Assembly: GCA_029747015.1 (NCBI GenBank)
Contig: JAKOGI010001257.1
Span: 208,962-272,961, forward strand
DNA: 64,000 nucleotides
Direction: 5' to 3'
DNA from: Carnegiea gigantea
Taxonomy: Eukaryota > Streptophyta > Magnoliopsida > Caryophyllales > Cactaceae
The notes beneath the pieces are model-generated. The model made no database searches. It was given only the letters and a program-made list of their open reading frames with translations, and had not been told where the DNA came from. Shown piece after piece: positions 25,701 through 37,020 of this stretch. Every line of letters starts with the position of its first letter. Position 1 is the stretch's first letter. The position numbers and the translations under genes are program-made.

Positions 25701-26580
25701 CGTGATAAGGATGGGAAGAAGGAATCATCATCGTCAAACAAGAACAAGAACCAGAACCAGCACAATGATACATCACGAGGTGGGACTTCCAATGTTGGAT
25801 CACGACATACAAACTCATCAGCTGCTGAATCCCCTGCTCTTAAGTCTCTTGGCTCATCTTCAAAGAAATCTGGGAAAGTTGTGGTAGTCGTTTCATCACA
25901 CACTTCTTACTTGTTTCTGTTTCCTCCCCCCCCCCCCCCCCCAAAATGACATTTCATTCTAAGATCTAACCACGAGTAGGAGAGGGGGCAAAAGAAAGAG
26001 CAAATTAAGTACCTACAAGTTCAACTGTTCAAGTACAAAAGCATAGCGAAACGAGGGGTTAACCTTGAAGTTAAATTCCTCTAAAAAAATATTTACATTT
26101 GCTTAATAACAGGGAGGTAATCCTACTACTTCTACCCTGTCGAAACTGACAAACCGACTCAACTTCTTGAAGGAAAGACGTAGCCAAATTGCAAATGAGC
26201 TTGAAAACTTGGACAAAGGGAAAGGATCATCGAACCAATGTGTGCAAAGCTCTGGACAGGGAAAAGGTCTTGAAGAGAAGAACCAAGGCCCAGAAGGAAG
26301 CCGAGAAGATATCTCACGCCAATTATCATCACATACTTCACTTAAGGGGATGCAATCAGGGACTAATAACAAGGATGGTAATATTAAAAAGGGTTCTACT
26401 TCAAAATCAGGTAAGTCAGCAACTCAGAATTCAGACAAAGAGCAAAACTCAGAAAATCCGTTGAGTCAGCACATTGATAGATTGAAGTCTGAAGGACAAT
26501 TATCATCAAAAACTGCTGATAAAGGTCAGCAACAAGATGGCAAGCATCCGAATACTAGCTCAAGCAAAGTTACCAGATGA
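13741..26580 (+). CDS. REN1: PH-domain RhoGAP, REN1-like (ROP GTPase-activating protein)
   Basis: Likely stimulates GTP hydrolysis by ROP (plant Rho) GTPases, limiting active ROP at polar membrane domains. I read 23 coding exons: 13741-13791, 14276-14368, 15274-15310, 15501-15577, 16328-16398, 16625-16703, 17984-18137, 18694-18813, 19711-19788, 21093-21148, 21250-21319, 21645-21729, 22055-22301, 22683-22889, 23112-23441, 23593-23642, 24014-24074, 24171-24254, 24405-24503, 24758-24927, 25461-25527, 25668-25883, 26113-26580; about 989 aa. PH domain about residues 49-160 (VIKSGPLFISSK..WTSWKKRWFVL). RhoGAP about 197-385, with arginine finger R236 in GILRQAADV and PSSPVPATCCTALLEAF. An acidic Asp/His run (about 430), a Ser-rich stretch (about 478-492), coiled coil about 600-735, then a basic-rich tail with NRLNFLKERRSQIANEL. 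Exon 14's donor is GC rather than GT in this model. Paralogues REN2 and REN3 share this layout, so the symbol is the best match, not proven. Confidence 0.88.
14369..15273. other. RhoGAP intron 2 with repeat-like sequence
   Basis: A 905-base intron. It contains two near-identical 'tttttaaaaaa.tttattggtt' units at about 14583-14627 and a 69-codon open frame (14973-15182) with no recognisable domain. A run of nine C is at 15207-15215. Probably old transposon-derived DNA, but no family can be named. Confidence 0.35.
19880..20425. mobile_element. LTR-retrotransposon remnant in RhoGAP intron 9
   Basis: Inside intron 19789-21092, the phrase 'cacacagatttaacgtggttcactaacaatgtgttagctacgtccac' (about 19972-20020) is of a type often seen in the LTRs of plant Copia elements. 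A second piece at about 20340-20420 ('aaacctgcaatatttacgaaggtttcatat') is similar in style. No coding region or paired LTRs remain, so this is a fragment. The rest of the intron (20430-21060) is unassigned. Family assignment is from memory of the motif. Confidence 0.35.
22954..22967. repeat. Run of 14 C in RhoGAP intron 14
   Basis: Fourteen C on the sense strand within intron 22890-23111. Confidence 0.9.
24709..24719. repeat. Run of 11 C in RhoGAP intron 19
   Basis: Eleven C on the sense strand, about 40 bases before the next exon at 24758. Confidence 0.9.
25927..25942. repeat. Run of 16 C in RhoGAP intron 22
   Basis: Sixteen C on the sense strand within intron 25884-26112, 43 bases after the donor site. 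Confidence 0.9.
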
Positions 26581-27372
26581 TAAGACAGTCTAGATATCAA
26601 GTTTATGATTCTTTTGACTGTCAAGAAGTTTCACATCCTGTGCTCGACAAAGTAGCCATTGTTGTCCCAGTTTCATTGATCTGTACAGAACCGAAGGTGG
26701 CCAATCCTTTTTATGGCAGAAATAAGCTCTGATTCTTCTTCATTCTTTCTTTCTTAGTTTCCGTCAGTCGGGGTATTTGTATGGAACGAAGTCGTCTTTT
26801 AGATTGATAATTGAGAATCTAATTTTCAGAGCATATCTTTTTTGTTTTCTCCACTAATCCACAGGATTCAACTTACAGATGTTGACATATTTTTCTAAGG
26901 ACATACCAAAAACTCTACTTAACCCGTGAAGATTACCAACTTTCTCTTTTTACGGAAGAATCTGATCTTGCTCTTTGTGGCAAAGGAAGTTTTCCCAAAG
27001 CGACCAAGTTCCATTGCTTAACTTGGTATGAGGATTTTTGACATCGCCCATGTCTCAACTGACAGTGATTTCTTAATGCATCCTGTAGTGGAGCTAATTC
27101 TGCAATCTCCTTCAGCGGCTTCCACATGAATTTCCTCCTGTTTTACATCAAGTTCAAGGAAATCGATATCAGCTGAACTTGAATATTGCATGGATTTAAC
27201 AGAAGGGGCAGATTAAGAAAAATTTTTGGCTTACCAGTTGCCGCATTCTGCAATCACCCTGACTTTGGATCGAGGGGGGGAAGCAGTGCGAGGAATTGCA
27301 GCTCAGACTTCGATAGAACCTGAACAAAACCATATCACAACAAAATGGCATTACTCATAGTTTGAGGCCAGC

Positions 27373-27373
<1 letters not shown>

Positions 27374-27405
<32 letters not shown>

Positions 27406-27413
27406 AAAAAGAC
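27374..27413. repeat. Run of 40 C
   Basis: Forty consecutive C followed by seven A, inside an intron of the frame-disrupted minus-strand gene. This is the longest homopolymer in the window. Confidence 0.9.
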
Positions 27414-27578
27414 AAATAAAAAAGAACTGAAAAAAGGACTCCACTAGACTATTACCGTTTACCTTGGCTTCAAGGATCCAGACCACCTTTGGCATCAGAG
27501 GGAAGTGCTTCAAGCCTATAATCAACTTCTGGTGGGGACCACCACCTTGCTATGGGTTGCTTCCCTAGATGAGCCTTA

Positions 27579-27594
27579 CCCCCCCCCCCCCCCC
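27579..27594. repeat. Run of 16 C next to a splice acceptor
   Basis: Sixteen C lie only four bases from the acceptor of the exon 27463-27574 of the disrupted minus-strand gene, so the polypyrimidine tract of that intron is replaced by G on the sense strand. Confidence 0.85.
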
Positions 27595-27914
27595 AAGGTG
27601 AAGGAAAAAATACATTAGTCAAAAGGGGAGATTTTAGGTACTGAACTGTATTATCAGACACAATGGAACGGTAGGAAATGGCTGTTAGGGATCTTGACAC
27701 TCACAGGACAAACAGGGTGGACCTTGGTGAGGGTGGTCTCTGGGTCACCAAGCCCTTGAGCCCTGATATCAAGAAAAGTAGTATCCCTGGTACCTGAGCC
27801 TGGTCAAGTATCGGCCCTCGTAGCCTCCCTCATGAGGGGTGTATATGGCAAGTGCCTTTTGCGCCTCCACGTCTGATAACCAGTGAGCCAGATCAGGCTT
27901 CAGAAGATCACCTC

Positions 27915-29176
27915 CTATGAAATCTGTAATTCCAAATTTCCAATCCCATCCTTGTTGCTACTACATTTAATTATCCTCATAGCTCTCTGTTTTTGCAATC
28001 AAGCCTGAGTGATTATTGATCATGCAGTGACAGACTTTGCTTGGTGAGTATTGCCTTTTCGGTTGGCAATTTAGTGAGGGTGCTCCATATTGTAGGGAAG
28101 TCATAGCAGCCATTATTCTTGTTATCTTATTTTTCCTGCCTTTTTTTTAATGAAGTGTTCTGAGTCCTGGAGAAGGCATTGGAGGAAGAATTGGTTAGGA
28201 TTGTTTGGCATTTGTTTGTGTAAATTTGTGTGGTTGAGACCAAAGGTGAGAGGTAAGGAGAGTTTGGCTAAGGAAAATGATATTTCCAAGTCCTCAGTGA
28301 TTTTGTGGCTTTTTGGCTTGTCTGCTACCGCTATGATCTATAGACCCTCAGAGGCTCAGATAACCAAAATTCTCCCATTAATAATCCCATTGTAATAGTG
28401 GTGCCAAAAGATTAATACAGTTCTTGCTGTTAAAATTCAAATTGAAAAAACTATATATATTTTTTTAATTATTTCTCTACAAAGAACATAAACCCATGTA
28501 AACAAGAGCATATTTTTTCCATTCAAATTCAAAAAACCCACCTCTATTGACGGTTTTTATACAAAGAATATGAATAGAAAAATATATAAATAAAAACATA
28601 ATTTTCACTTTTGATATGAAAGTGAACATTATAATTAGAAAGTTTACCTATTTTTTAATAAGCATGACATTGGTACCTTTTGGAGGGTTAAATTTAAAGG
28701 TATAATAGCTATAGGTATGATATAAGACCATCTCACTCAAAAATTATTGTAGGGTGGATACTTATGGAACCATAGACTTGTGAAAGTCTTTCATAAATAC
28801 GAAGGTGACTTATAGCTCATTTAAGGTGAAATGATAAAAGTATATGTTCCATGAGTTATTAATATCCTCAAATTAAGAAGTCACTCTCTATATAAACTAT
28901 CAATCGACTAAGAACTTTCAAAAAGCCACCTATTATCTTATATATAACTTTCATGCAAAACGGTCTAATTTAGATAAAATTTAAAACTTTTTTTTTGGGG
29001 GTATAGCCGTAAACTTGCTGTATCAAGTATTCAAGTACTATGTAAGACAATAGATCTAGAAAGTTTTACCAAGTTGGTACTTCGTAGGAGCGTTAAACAA
29101 TAAACATTGCGTAACTGTCAATCTTTTGAAAGTCGCTCAAAGCTTTGGCAAATCCTGAACTGAGCAGTGCAGTAGT
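27915..29176. other. Intergenic region, PPR gene promoter
   Basis: The left part probably contained the upstream exon of the disrupted minus-strand gene. An 81-codon frame at 28150-28395 (+) with one hydrophobic segment (VILWLFGLSATAMIY) has no recognised domain and I leave it uncalled. From about 28440 the DNA is AT-rich with no feature I can name; the last few hundred bases should hold the promoter of the PPR gene. Confidence 0.45.
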
Positions 29177-31018
29177 ATGAGAAAGCCATTGGGTCGAACC
29201 CGAAACCTTCTGTTCAGCCTCAACCTCAACATTCTCGTCTCATCGTCCTCTTTTCATACAGTTACTAGCGACACCAACACCCAATTCATTCAACAATTGC
29301 AGGACGCTAAGGATCTGAACTTTGTACTATCATCCCATTCTAAGCTTCTCAAATCTGGGTTCAGTAATCAAACCTTTCCCACTAATCATCTTCTTAATGC
29401 GTATGTCCGATGTCAGAACATGAGGCGTGCACACCAGCTGTTCGACGAAATGCCTGAACCAAACATCGTCTCTTGGACGTCGCTTATGGGAGGTTACATT
29501 GCGGCTGGGTACCCCATGATGGCTCTTTCGCTCTTTGCAGAGATGCCCAAAGACTTTATAGTGCCTAATGCTTTTACGCTATCTACAGCTATCAATGCTT
29601 GCGCCTTTCTTGCTGACGTCAATGCTGGGAAAGTAGTGCATGCTTATATTGAAATGCATGGATATCAGAAGAACCTCGTAGTCTGCACTTCGTTGATTGA
29701 TATGTATGGAAAATCCAACGATCTGGTTGCTGCTAGACGGGTCTTTGATTCGATGCTTGAGAGGAATTTGGTTTCTTGGACTTCGATGATCAATGGGTAT
29801 GCTCAAAATGCTCGAGGGTATGATGCTCTGGAACTTTTTAAGGAATTCAATCGAATACAGCCTGAGCCTCCTAATAAATTCATGCTAGCCTGTGTTGTTA
29901 ACGCTTGCGCGAGCTTGGGGAGGTTAGTTTATGGCAGAGCCACCCATGCAGTCATAGTCAAAGGGGGGCATGAATCCAATGAGGTGGTTGCTTGTGGACT
30001 AGCCGATATGTATGCTAAATGTGGGTGCATAGAATTCTCACTTAAGGCGTTTAGGAGCATTCGAAATCCTTCTGTGGTACCGTATACTTCCATGATTGTC
30101 TCTGCTGCAAAACACGGGCTGGGAGAAGTATCTTTTGATCTCTTTGAAGAAATGATTTGCAAAGGAATAAGGCCAAATCATGTCACATTTCTGGGCATCT
30201 TGTATGCTTGTAGCCATTGTGGCCTTGTAGATAAAGGCCTCGATCTCCTTACCTGGATGCAAACAAGGCATGGTGTAGTTCTGGATTTGAAACATCATAC
30301 TTGTGTCGTCGACATGCTAGGAAGAAGAGGCCGATTGGATGAGGCTTACCGATTGGCAAAATCCATTGTGATCCAGAAGTGTCATGAAATTGAAGGGGCT
30401 CTTTTGTGGGGTGCCCTTCTTTCAGCTAGTAGGCTTCATGGAAGGCTGGAAATAGCAGCTGAAGCTAGTAAGTGGTTAGTGGAAGCCGGGCAACAGGTAG
30501 ACAGTGCTTACGTCACATTGTCAAACACCTGTGCAGTGGCGGGAAATTGGGATGATTCTCAGAGAATCCGGTCCCAAATGAAGCACGTAGGTGTGAGCAA
30601 GGAGCCCGGTTGTAGCTGGGTTGAAGTTAAGGGCTCAGTTTATGTATTCTATGCTAGGGATGTCTCATCATGCCCTAGAAGTGATGAGGTGTTGAGTTTG
30701 TTGAAGGATTTAGGAGAACGAATGAAAGAGAGAGGGTATGTTGGAGGAAGTTCTGGGTCGGTGTTTGTTGATGTGGAAGACGAGGCCAAGGAGGAGATGG
30801 TGAGTTTGCATAGCGAGAGGCTGGCCTTGGGCTTTGGCTTGTTAAGCATACCACGAGGAGAAACCATCATAATCATGAAGAATCTGAGAATGTGTAGAGA
30901 TTGTCATGAAGCTTTTAAGCTAATCAGCAGCATTGTTGAGAGAGATTTTGTTGTAAGAGATGTAAATAGATTTCATCATTTCAGAAATGGTTCCTGTACT
31001 TGCAGAGATTACTGGTAA
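29177..31018 (+). CDS. PPR-DYW protein, organellar RNA editing factor (At4g15720-like)
   Basis: A 613-residue intronless pentatricopeptide repeat protein of the PLS-DYW class. Such proteins bind specific organellar RNA sites and convert C to U. The N-terminus (residues 1-30) is basic and Ser/Leu-rich, fitting a mitochondrial or plastid presequence. PPR units run from about residue 60 to 430 (for example LFDEMPEPNIVSWTSLMGGY and VFDSMLERNLVSWTSMINGY). E and E+ regions follow, then the DYW deaminase domain: HSE at 545-547 and CRDC at 573-576 are the zinc and catalytic signature, and the protein ends in DYW. From memory the sequence closely tracks Arabidopsis At4g15720, a mitochondrial editing factor that I recall as REME2; the target sites here are unknown. 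Start is the first ATG; no frame defect is seen. Confidence 0.93.
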   Translation: MRKPLGRTRNLLFSLNLNILVSSSSFHTVTSDTNTQFIQQLQDAKDLNFVLSSHSKLLKSGFSNQTFPTNHLLNAYVRCQNMRRAHQLFDEMPEPNIVSWTSLMGGYIAAGYPMMALSLFAEMPKDFIVPNAFTLSTAINACAFLADVNAGKVVHAYIEMHGYQKNLVVCTSLIDMYGKSNDLVAARRVFDSMLERNLVSWTSMINGYAQNARGYDALELFKEFNRIQPEPPNKFMLACVVNACASLGRLVYGRATHAVIVKGGHESNEVVACGLADMYAKCGCIEFSLKAFRSIRNPSVVPYTSMIVSAAKHGLGEVSFDLFEEMICKGIRPNHVTFLGILYACSHCGLVDKGLDLLTWMQTRHGVVLDLKHHTCVVDMLGRRGRLDEAYRLAKSIVIQKCHEIEGALLWGALLSASRLHGRLEIAAEASKWLVEAGQQVDSAYVTLSNTCAVAGNWDDSQRIRSQMKHVGVSKEPGCSWVEVKGSVYVFYARDVSSCPRSDEVLSLLKDLGERMKERGYVGGSSGSVFVDVEDEAKEEMVSLHSERLALGFGLLSIPRGETIIIMKNLRMCRDCHEAFKLISSIVERDFVVRDVNRFHHFRNGSCTCRDYW

Positions 31019-31993
31019 TAGCAATAATTTTGATTCAAGAGTCAAGACAATTAGCTGATCGTGAACCAATGACTGCATGGCAAAAGCCCATGAATTGAGT
31101 ACTTGATTATTTTTGTCATAAATAATAAGAGGGCCTCTATTGATCCACCCATCAATACCAACACAATGATCACAGTTACACTATACAAAGTCACAACCTT
31201 CCAAGCTTTACAATGCTAACAGTAGCCAATGAGTCACAACCCTCTGACACGGAACTAAAGCCAGCGAACAAAAACATCAATTTCATGAACATTATTGTCA
31301 TATGATTGTACATTGGCAAACACCACCTTAAGCAGTGACAGCTGAGCACACAAACTTATCAACCATAGATAAGATGCTAGAACCAAAGGTGCTTGTGATA
31401 ATCATTTCTCACCAAGCTCTGCGAAAGGAAAATCCCAAATAAATCATACAAGATTGATCACTCCATTATTAAAAGAGTCAATAAAAAATGAAAAAGTTAT
31501 TTGATAACACATGCCACATCACATGATCATGATTCCGATGGCTCCCAACTCTCAGCCCAATTCATTAAGGCAACCAAGTGCTGCAGTTAGAAGTATTCCC
31601 CAAAATCTAAATATATATGTCCGGATGACATCGGTAACTACAAGGTCAGACCTACCAATCAGCGTATACAAGTTGCCATGTCGAACTGACAGCCCATCCT
31701 TTGATTAAAAAGTTAAGTACAGCGACCATGATCTCTCTACTAGTGTCATCAAAAAATGCCAATATAGGTGTAATACTTTGATCCAATCATCCAACTGTCA
31801 ATGTCTCACCAAGTACTCTCAGTGAACAAATAGTTGACATCAAGCTTAGATACAGAAACTGCAGTGTGGCCCAAAAACTTATTAACACACACACACACAC
31901 ACACATGTTGCACTCCCAGACACTCAAGATGTTACTATCACAGAAGCCACAAGCACCGACATGCCACCACCATCAATACGGGAAACAGACAGC
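31019..31993. other. Spacer between the convergent PPR and USP genes
   Basis: Holds both 3' untranslated regions. A (CA)n microsatellite is at about 31885-31905. A 65-codon frame at 31511-31708 has no recognisable domain. Confidence 0.5.
31885..31905. repeat. (CA)n microsatellite
   Basis: About ten AC units, close to the 3' end of the universal stress protein gene. Confidence 0.85.
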
Positions 31994-33441
31994 TTAGCAT
32001 GAAATAAGGGAAAGGGGCAACAACAGAGCATGTTTCTTGTTGCCTTGGCACATACCTTCCAAAGTTTGTCCAGATTCGATGTTTTTCACTATGACAACAG
32101 GACAAGACGCATGGTTGCTGCAGTACTTGCTTACACTTCCCAAAAACATCCTGCCGCAAAAACAATATTCTCTAGTTTAGAAATGACGTGAACAAGTTAA
32201 TGGCTTTACATTACAAATTCATGAAGCTCAAGTTATAACATATCATCCTTTACATGCACCACTGCTACTCCCCGCAGCGCAGTCAAGTGAAAGAAAAGTG
32301 CACAGAAGAGAAGCTCCTAAGATGCTGAGCACCTGATGCTCGTAATCAATCACTAAATTCAAACTTGTTCGGAGATTTACCTTTTGATGGGTCCAAAAGC
32401 ACGGTTTCCCATCACAAGCAAATCAGCATGCAGGTCATCGACAACTTCGCAAATTTTTTCCTTTGGATCCCCAACAACTACAAGGGTTTTCACCTTCGCC
32501 TGAAGACAAAAGTTGATAACAATTAAAAAGTTCATCTTGAGTATGAAGCAAGATGACACTGATCCCACATTACAGTGACCTAAGTCAAACACAACGTCAA
32601 CTCTAAACACAAGAAATCGTCCCCCAAAAAGATTACATGTGATGGCATGCCTCTTTATGGTGAAGCTGTTGGGTGACGTTAAGATTTCTACCAATTACCA
32701 GCCAGATTGAGATTCTACCAACCAATAGTAGTAGGCTTAGTATCCTGACAGCCGAAACTAAGCTTTCCCAGGTACAATAATTCCACAGGAGAAAAATTAA
32801 ATAAATACACAGATTTCCTAATTGCTTAATTTCTATCACCCAGCAACCACCCTAAGAGACCAAATTCTGATTGCACCACGACAATCCCCATACCCCCCCC
32901 CCGCGGGCCGGGAATCCTGCCAAGTAAAGAATCACTATCAAATTGTACAGAAATGAAGGGAAATGATATCAGATTAGAGACTCTTAATCAAATCAAAACG
33001 AGAAAAGGGGAAAATCAGCAGAAACTCACATTCTTTTCTGCAGCAATTTCTAAAGCGCGATTGATTATAGCCTCAGTGATGCGTTTCTGATGAGCTTCAA
33101 TTGCAGCTGCAAAAGCCGGCACCTCCAAACCTAATTCCACAAACAAAACAATCCTTTTCCCATCAGATCCCAATACATTGAACTGATTTCAAACAACTGA
33201 ATGATCAAATCAAACCCAAATTAACCAAAATTGAAACTTAACTGGGACCACCGAAGGGGATCGAGCCAGGATTGATGCCGGTGGCGATGGACGGCGGAGG
33301 TTGGACGTGTAGGACGACGAAGGAGCTGCCGTCGTCGGATTGTTCGACGGTGACATTGTCGAAAGCCCAACGCAAAGCGTTCATGCTCTCATCGCTGCCG
33401 TCGACGGGGACCACCACGCATCGGAGTTTTCCAGCGGCCAT
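31994..33441 (-). CDS. Universal stress protein A-like (UspA domain)
   Basis: A small soluble, probably cytosolic or nuclear, nucleotide-binding protein of the plant USP family. Four exons on the minus strand stay in frame: 33243-33441, 33030-33130, 32381-32499, 31994-32150; about 191 aa. The Rossmann-like fold starts with RCVVVPVDGSDESMNALRWA. The ATP-binding signature G-2X-G-9X-G-S is intact in the exon 3-4 junction (VMGNRAFGPIKRMFLGSVS). VVVGDPKEKICEV and DADLLVMG-type strands are typical. The last exon reads about 20 residues past the usual USP end (after ESGQTLEG). At that point 'gaag|gtatgt' on the sense strand is a good donor, so the true C-terminus may lie in a further exon or be an alternative form. 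Start chosen at MAAGKLRC; an upstream in-frame Met (MISITIAIT) is less USP-like. Confidence 0.9.
32893..32902. repeat. Run of 10 C in a USP intron
   Basis: Ten C on the plus strand (G on the sense strand) in intron 32500-33029. Confidence 0.85.
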
Positions 33442-35667
33442 GGTTATGGCTATGGTTATGGAGATCAAAATTCCGAAGTCAACGAAAATGAGCTTGTTCT
33501 CGCGGATTAGGGCTCTTCCCTCTCCTCTGTTAGCAGTCTCCCTTCTTTTTCACACTCAGACAGAGCCAGTGATGATGAGTGATTAGATGGGAGAGAATGA
33601 CTTTAAATGGCCTTTCAGCCCGCCAACAGCTGGCAACCGCTAAGCCTTCCAACCTTGAACGTCGTAACGGAAGTGGCCACTGCATGTGAACCCGATGAAT
33701 ATTCGTTCAATGCGATCTCAAAAAATTAGTGAAAATTCTCACCCATATTTGATGGATGTTCTTTTCACTCGATCTAAAAAACAGGTGAAAACTTAAATTA
33801 TCTGGATGATAGATAAATGATGCTTGACGGGGACAATCGTTTGGCAAATTGGGTTGAATTGGAGTGATAATTCATTCATTTATCCTTTATTTATAATTAG
33901 TTTATTTATTATTTGTATCCTTTAAATTTTTCCAATTTTTTGAGCTATTATATTATTAATTTTATAATTTTTATCCAATTAATATGATAAATATGATATT
34001 TACCCATTTCTCACATCTAAAATATCTTTTTTGAACTTTTCAAAAGGCTATACTTTTTTTTATAAATTTGCTAACATATTACATAAAAGTGTTGATCACC
34101 TGTTTACAATTAGATCCATCCTTTTTTCACCAACGAATAATGGATGGATGGATTAGATTGAATTTTAGAGGATGATAGATAAGTTGGATGAAGCGGATGA
34201 AATGGGTGATGAAAGCGTATGATAATTCACCTAATCTGAACCTAATCTATTGATACCCATAGTTGTTAATTGTGACTATGGTTTTCTCTCTTCAGAAGCA
34301 GGAGTAATATGTTTTCCTTTTCTTTTGTTTCTAACCTAATTAATTACATTTTAGAACTTATCTTAGATGGTAGGATTCATTAAAATTTAAAAGCATTATA
34401 AATACATAAATATCTTCTGAAAATGTAATTAAAAGATAATCGAATCATAGAAGGACTTTTAAAAAATGTTGTGAAGGTAATTTAAAAATTATCTCATAAA
34501 AGAATAAGCATTTTTAATCTCATGTGACAATTTCGAGAAACTTTTGAAAGATTATCTTCCTTATAGTATATGCCCTTTTGTTGCGTGGTCAAAAATAATA
34601 TTTTTTAACAGTTTTATCTTATATATTTTAGATCTAAATATCTGAACACTATCTTTAATGTTAGGCAAAATTTGGATACTCATTGGATCAATTGGAATCG
34701 ACACATCATAAAAATGATCACATCGAAGTATGAAGAAGATTAATAATCTGGCGATCAAGTGACAGCATGTTAATGAACAGTTGATTTGGCCCATACACCA
34801 TAAGCAGATCTATTTGAAGGCTTGGGGTGTCCATAGACACCTCTAGCCCAAAAAAAAAATAATAATTAATGAGTTATATTTTGAAGGACGTTAGATTGAT
34901 ATATATGAACACTTCTAAAATAGACAGTTTAATAAATAAACATCCCCATTTTACATGTTTAGATCCGCCACTAATATTAAACATCTCTAAGTTTAACTAC
35001 CTAAGAGCTTTGCTAGTTTTCATATTAGTTTACAAGTTTACATAGGACTGTGCCCAACAATGTGTACTCCTATGTAACAATCATTCCTATACTAAAGAGA
35101 GTTGATCCTAATTATCGTTGGTCCATTAATTCACACAAAAAAATCAGTTTAATCCAATTTAATGTCAGTTATGACCGACTTCAACATACTTTATATGCTT
35201 ACTACCGCCCTATCCATCATTCCATCATCGATCCTTAATCATATTACATTGAGATAACATATTCCTGCCAAGAAGCAAACACAGCTTTAGTCGAATTGTG
35301 ATATTCATAGGCCCACATCCACTTCTATTGAAATTCGTTCATCCTTCATCAAGCTAGTGCATGACTTCTTTCGTTACTATATGAACTTAGGCGGTAGTAG
35401 AAGAATCACACTAAAACAATTTAGATATGCTCTACCAAATTATTATTAGGACATAGAATTGCCCTATTATAGCCCTATTTTATAATCAAAGTGTTGGTAG
35501 ATGGGGTCAATGAAGGGCCTAGGCTGTGCGATGACGATCCCCAAGCTTGCCATCATCGGATATTTAGTTATACATTCTAAGGCATTAACAGGTTAGTTAA
35601 TTACTTGCATGTACTCTCCAATTTTTAATTATTAATTTATTAATTAGTGGTTCACAATATACATGTA

Positions 35668-35738
<71 letters not shown>

Positions 35739-35801
35739 GCATGTAAAATGAATATACATGCAAAATAAAATGAATACACACACACACAAACACACACACA
35801 C

Positions 35802-35834
<33 letters not shown>

Positions 35835-36060
35835 TGTATGTATATTCATTTTATTTTGTATTGTAGGGAAGAATTTGAATTGCAAAGTCTTCAATCAGCT
35901 TTAAATAGCAAGATGATAAAATGATTCTCATCCATGCTTGAAGTGGGTGAGGGTGGAGAAGTTACTTCGTTGGCACTCTGAGATGGATTGTACATATTGT
36001 TTTCTTCTTTTACAGAAAACTACATTTATAACTTAATTGCTTTGGAGTAAAATTTTTCTA
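33442..36060. other. AT-rich intergenic DNA
   Basis: The first 150 bases hold the USP 5' leader and promoter. A short purine phrase 'gatgatagataaatga' and related 'gatgatagataagttggatga' (about 33805 and 34170) recurs. 'aggcttggggtgtccatagacacctctag' (about 34818) looks transposon-derived but is too short to classify. No gene is supported. A compound microsatellite is listed separately. Confidence 0.45.
35661..35846. repeat. Compound microsatellite (TA)n-(GTAT)n-(CA)n-(GTAT)n
   Basis: A long TA run, GTAT units, a 'aaaatgaatatacatgcaaaataaaatga' spacer, CA units and a second GTAT run. 'aatgaatatacat' on the left and 'atgtatattcatt' on the right are inverse copies, so the block can fold back on itself. 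Confidence 0.85.
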
Positions 36061-36279
36061 ATGATTATGCAAATATGGAGGAGGTAATTCATCAATCTCA
36101 CTTCATGCTCAAACGAGCATGTCAATGTAAAAGGAGTCTTTTTAATTGGCTTTATGGAGTGTGACTGTCATTACCTCCTTGTTTGTTGCTGTAGTAATGG
36201 TTGTTATGATCTTTCATAAGAGTCCAATGGTTATTGGGTTTCCTCTCACACAGTTTGTCTCCCTCGTCTTCATGGCACG
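36061..36279 (+). repeat. Direct repeat copy 1 (exon-sized, about 220 bp)
   Basis: Starts 'atgattatgcaaatatggag' and matches 37021-37240 at roughly 90 percent by eye, with a 960-bp offset. Of the two copies this one keeps the longer open frame through the membrane segment. Confidence 0.85.
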
Positions 36280-37020
36280 TATTGTGCTTAGATTAAAATG
36301 TGAATAAAGTGAGCAATATGTTCTTTTTAAAAGTCCTTATGTAATGCATGTGCAATACATGTGCCAATATATACTAATCTAACACGTATTTTCATGCATT
36401 TTCAACAAAAATCTCATGAACTGGTAGATAAGCAAACCGAACACTCATCCACACTTGTGTCATCGGAGATGGATTCGGTGGCTCAGTAAAGCAGTATTTG
36501 AAGGATTGTTATGTCTTTAGCTTATAATTCATTATTTGGGCATTAAAGCCGGAAAAGATGCTCTTCGGTTTGAATCCCCAAATGTAGCAGTAACTATGCT
36601 CGTTCACAAAAAATTTCTTCATTTTTCACACTTTGTGGATTGAATTCTGAATATATATACCGAGTAATACTGTTTAAATCAACATATCTTTTTAGGGACG
36701 AAGAAGCCGGATAGGTTGTTCCACAAGGAGTAAAATACAGAAGATACCACTGCTACTAGAAGTTGAGTATGCGTAAGACCAATAGCCATCATGCCGTAGA
36801 AGGTAAAGTAGGTGAGTGTAAGGTACATGAAGATCATATACAATGCAAATTTTCTTGCATTAGAAACAATGAGTCATCGCTAAAGCTGAAGGATCCCCTA
36901 AGCCATGTTGAAATTAAACGAGATGTTTTATTGTCAAAAAGTCTATAGTAGCACTATTTAAAGCATTTACAATTCGGCTATGCTTCCAAGTAACCCACAT
37001 TTGAACACTATTGATATCAT

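Larger units (their letters stand above)
26933..27914 (-). pseudogene. Frame-disrupted minus-strand gene (at least four exons)
   Basis: Four exons with good splice sites are visible: 27705-27914, 27463-27574, 27235-27319, 26933-27137 (stop after KRESW). In order they read GGYEGRYLTRLRYQGYYF, then (new frame) GLGDPETTLTKVHPVCP; HLGKQPIARWWSPPEVDYRL, then (new frame) VWILEAK; VLSKSELQFLALLP, then (new frame) KVRVIAECGNW; and RKFMWKPLKEIAELAP. The sense of the protein survives throughout, but the frame shifts once in each of the first three exons, at TTTT, GGTGG and CCCCCC. The first exon of the original gene is not identified. The protein looks like a conserved, probably plastid, plant protein, but I cannot name it. 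Either a young pseudogene or a real gene damaged by homopolymer errors in the assembly. Confidence 0.6.

Noticed and set aside
28150..28395. 81-codon frame with one hydrophobic segment
   Set aside because: No family match, no promoter or splice context, and it is opposite in strand to the neighbouring disrupted gene.
35652..35894. 80-codon minus-strand frame rich in Tyr, Ile, Thr and His
   Set aside because: It is the translation of a TA/GTAT/CA microsatellite.
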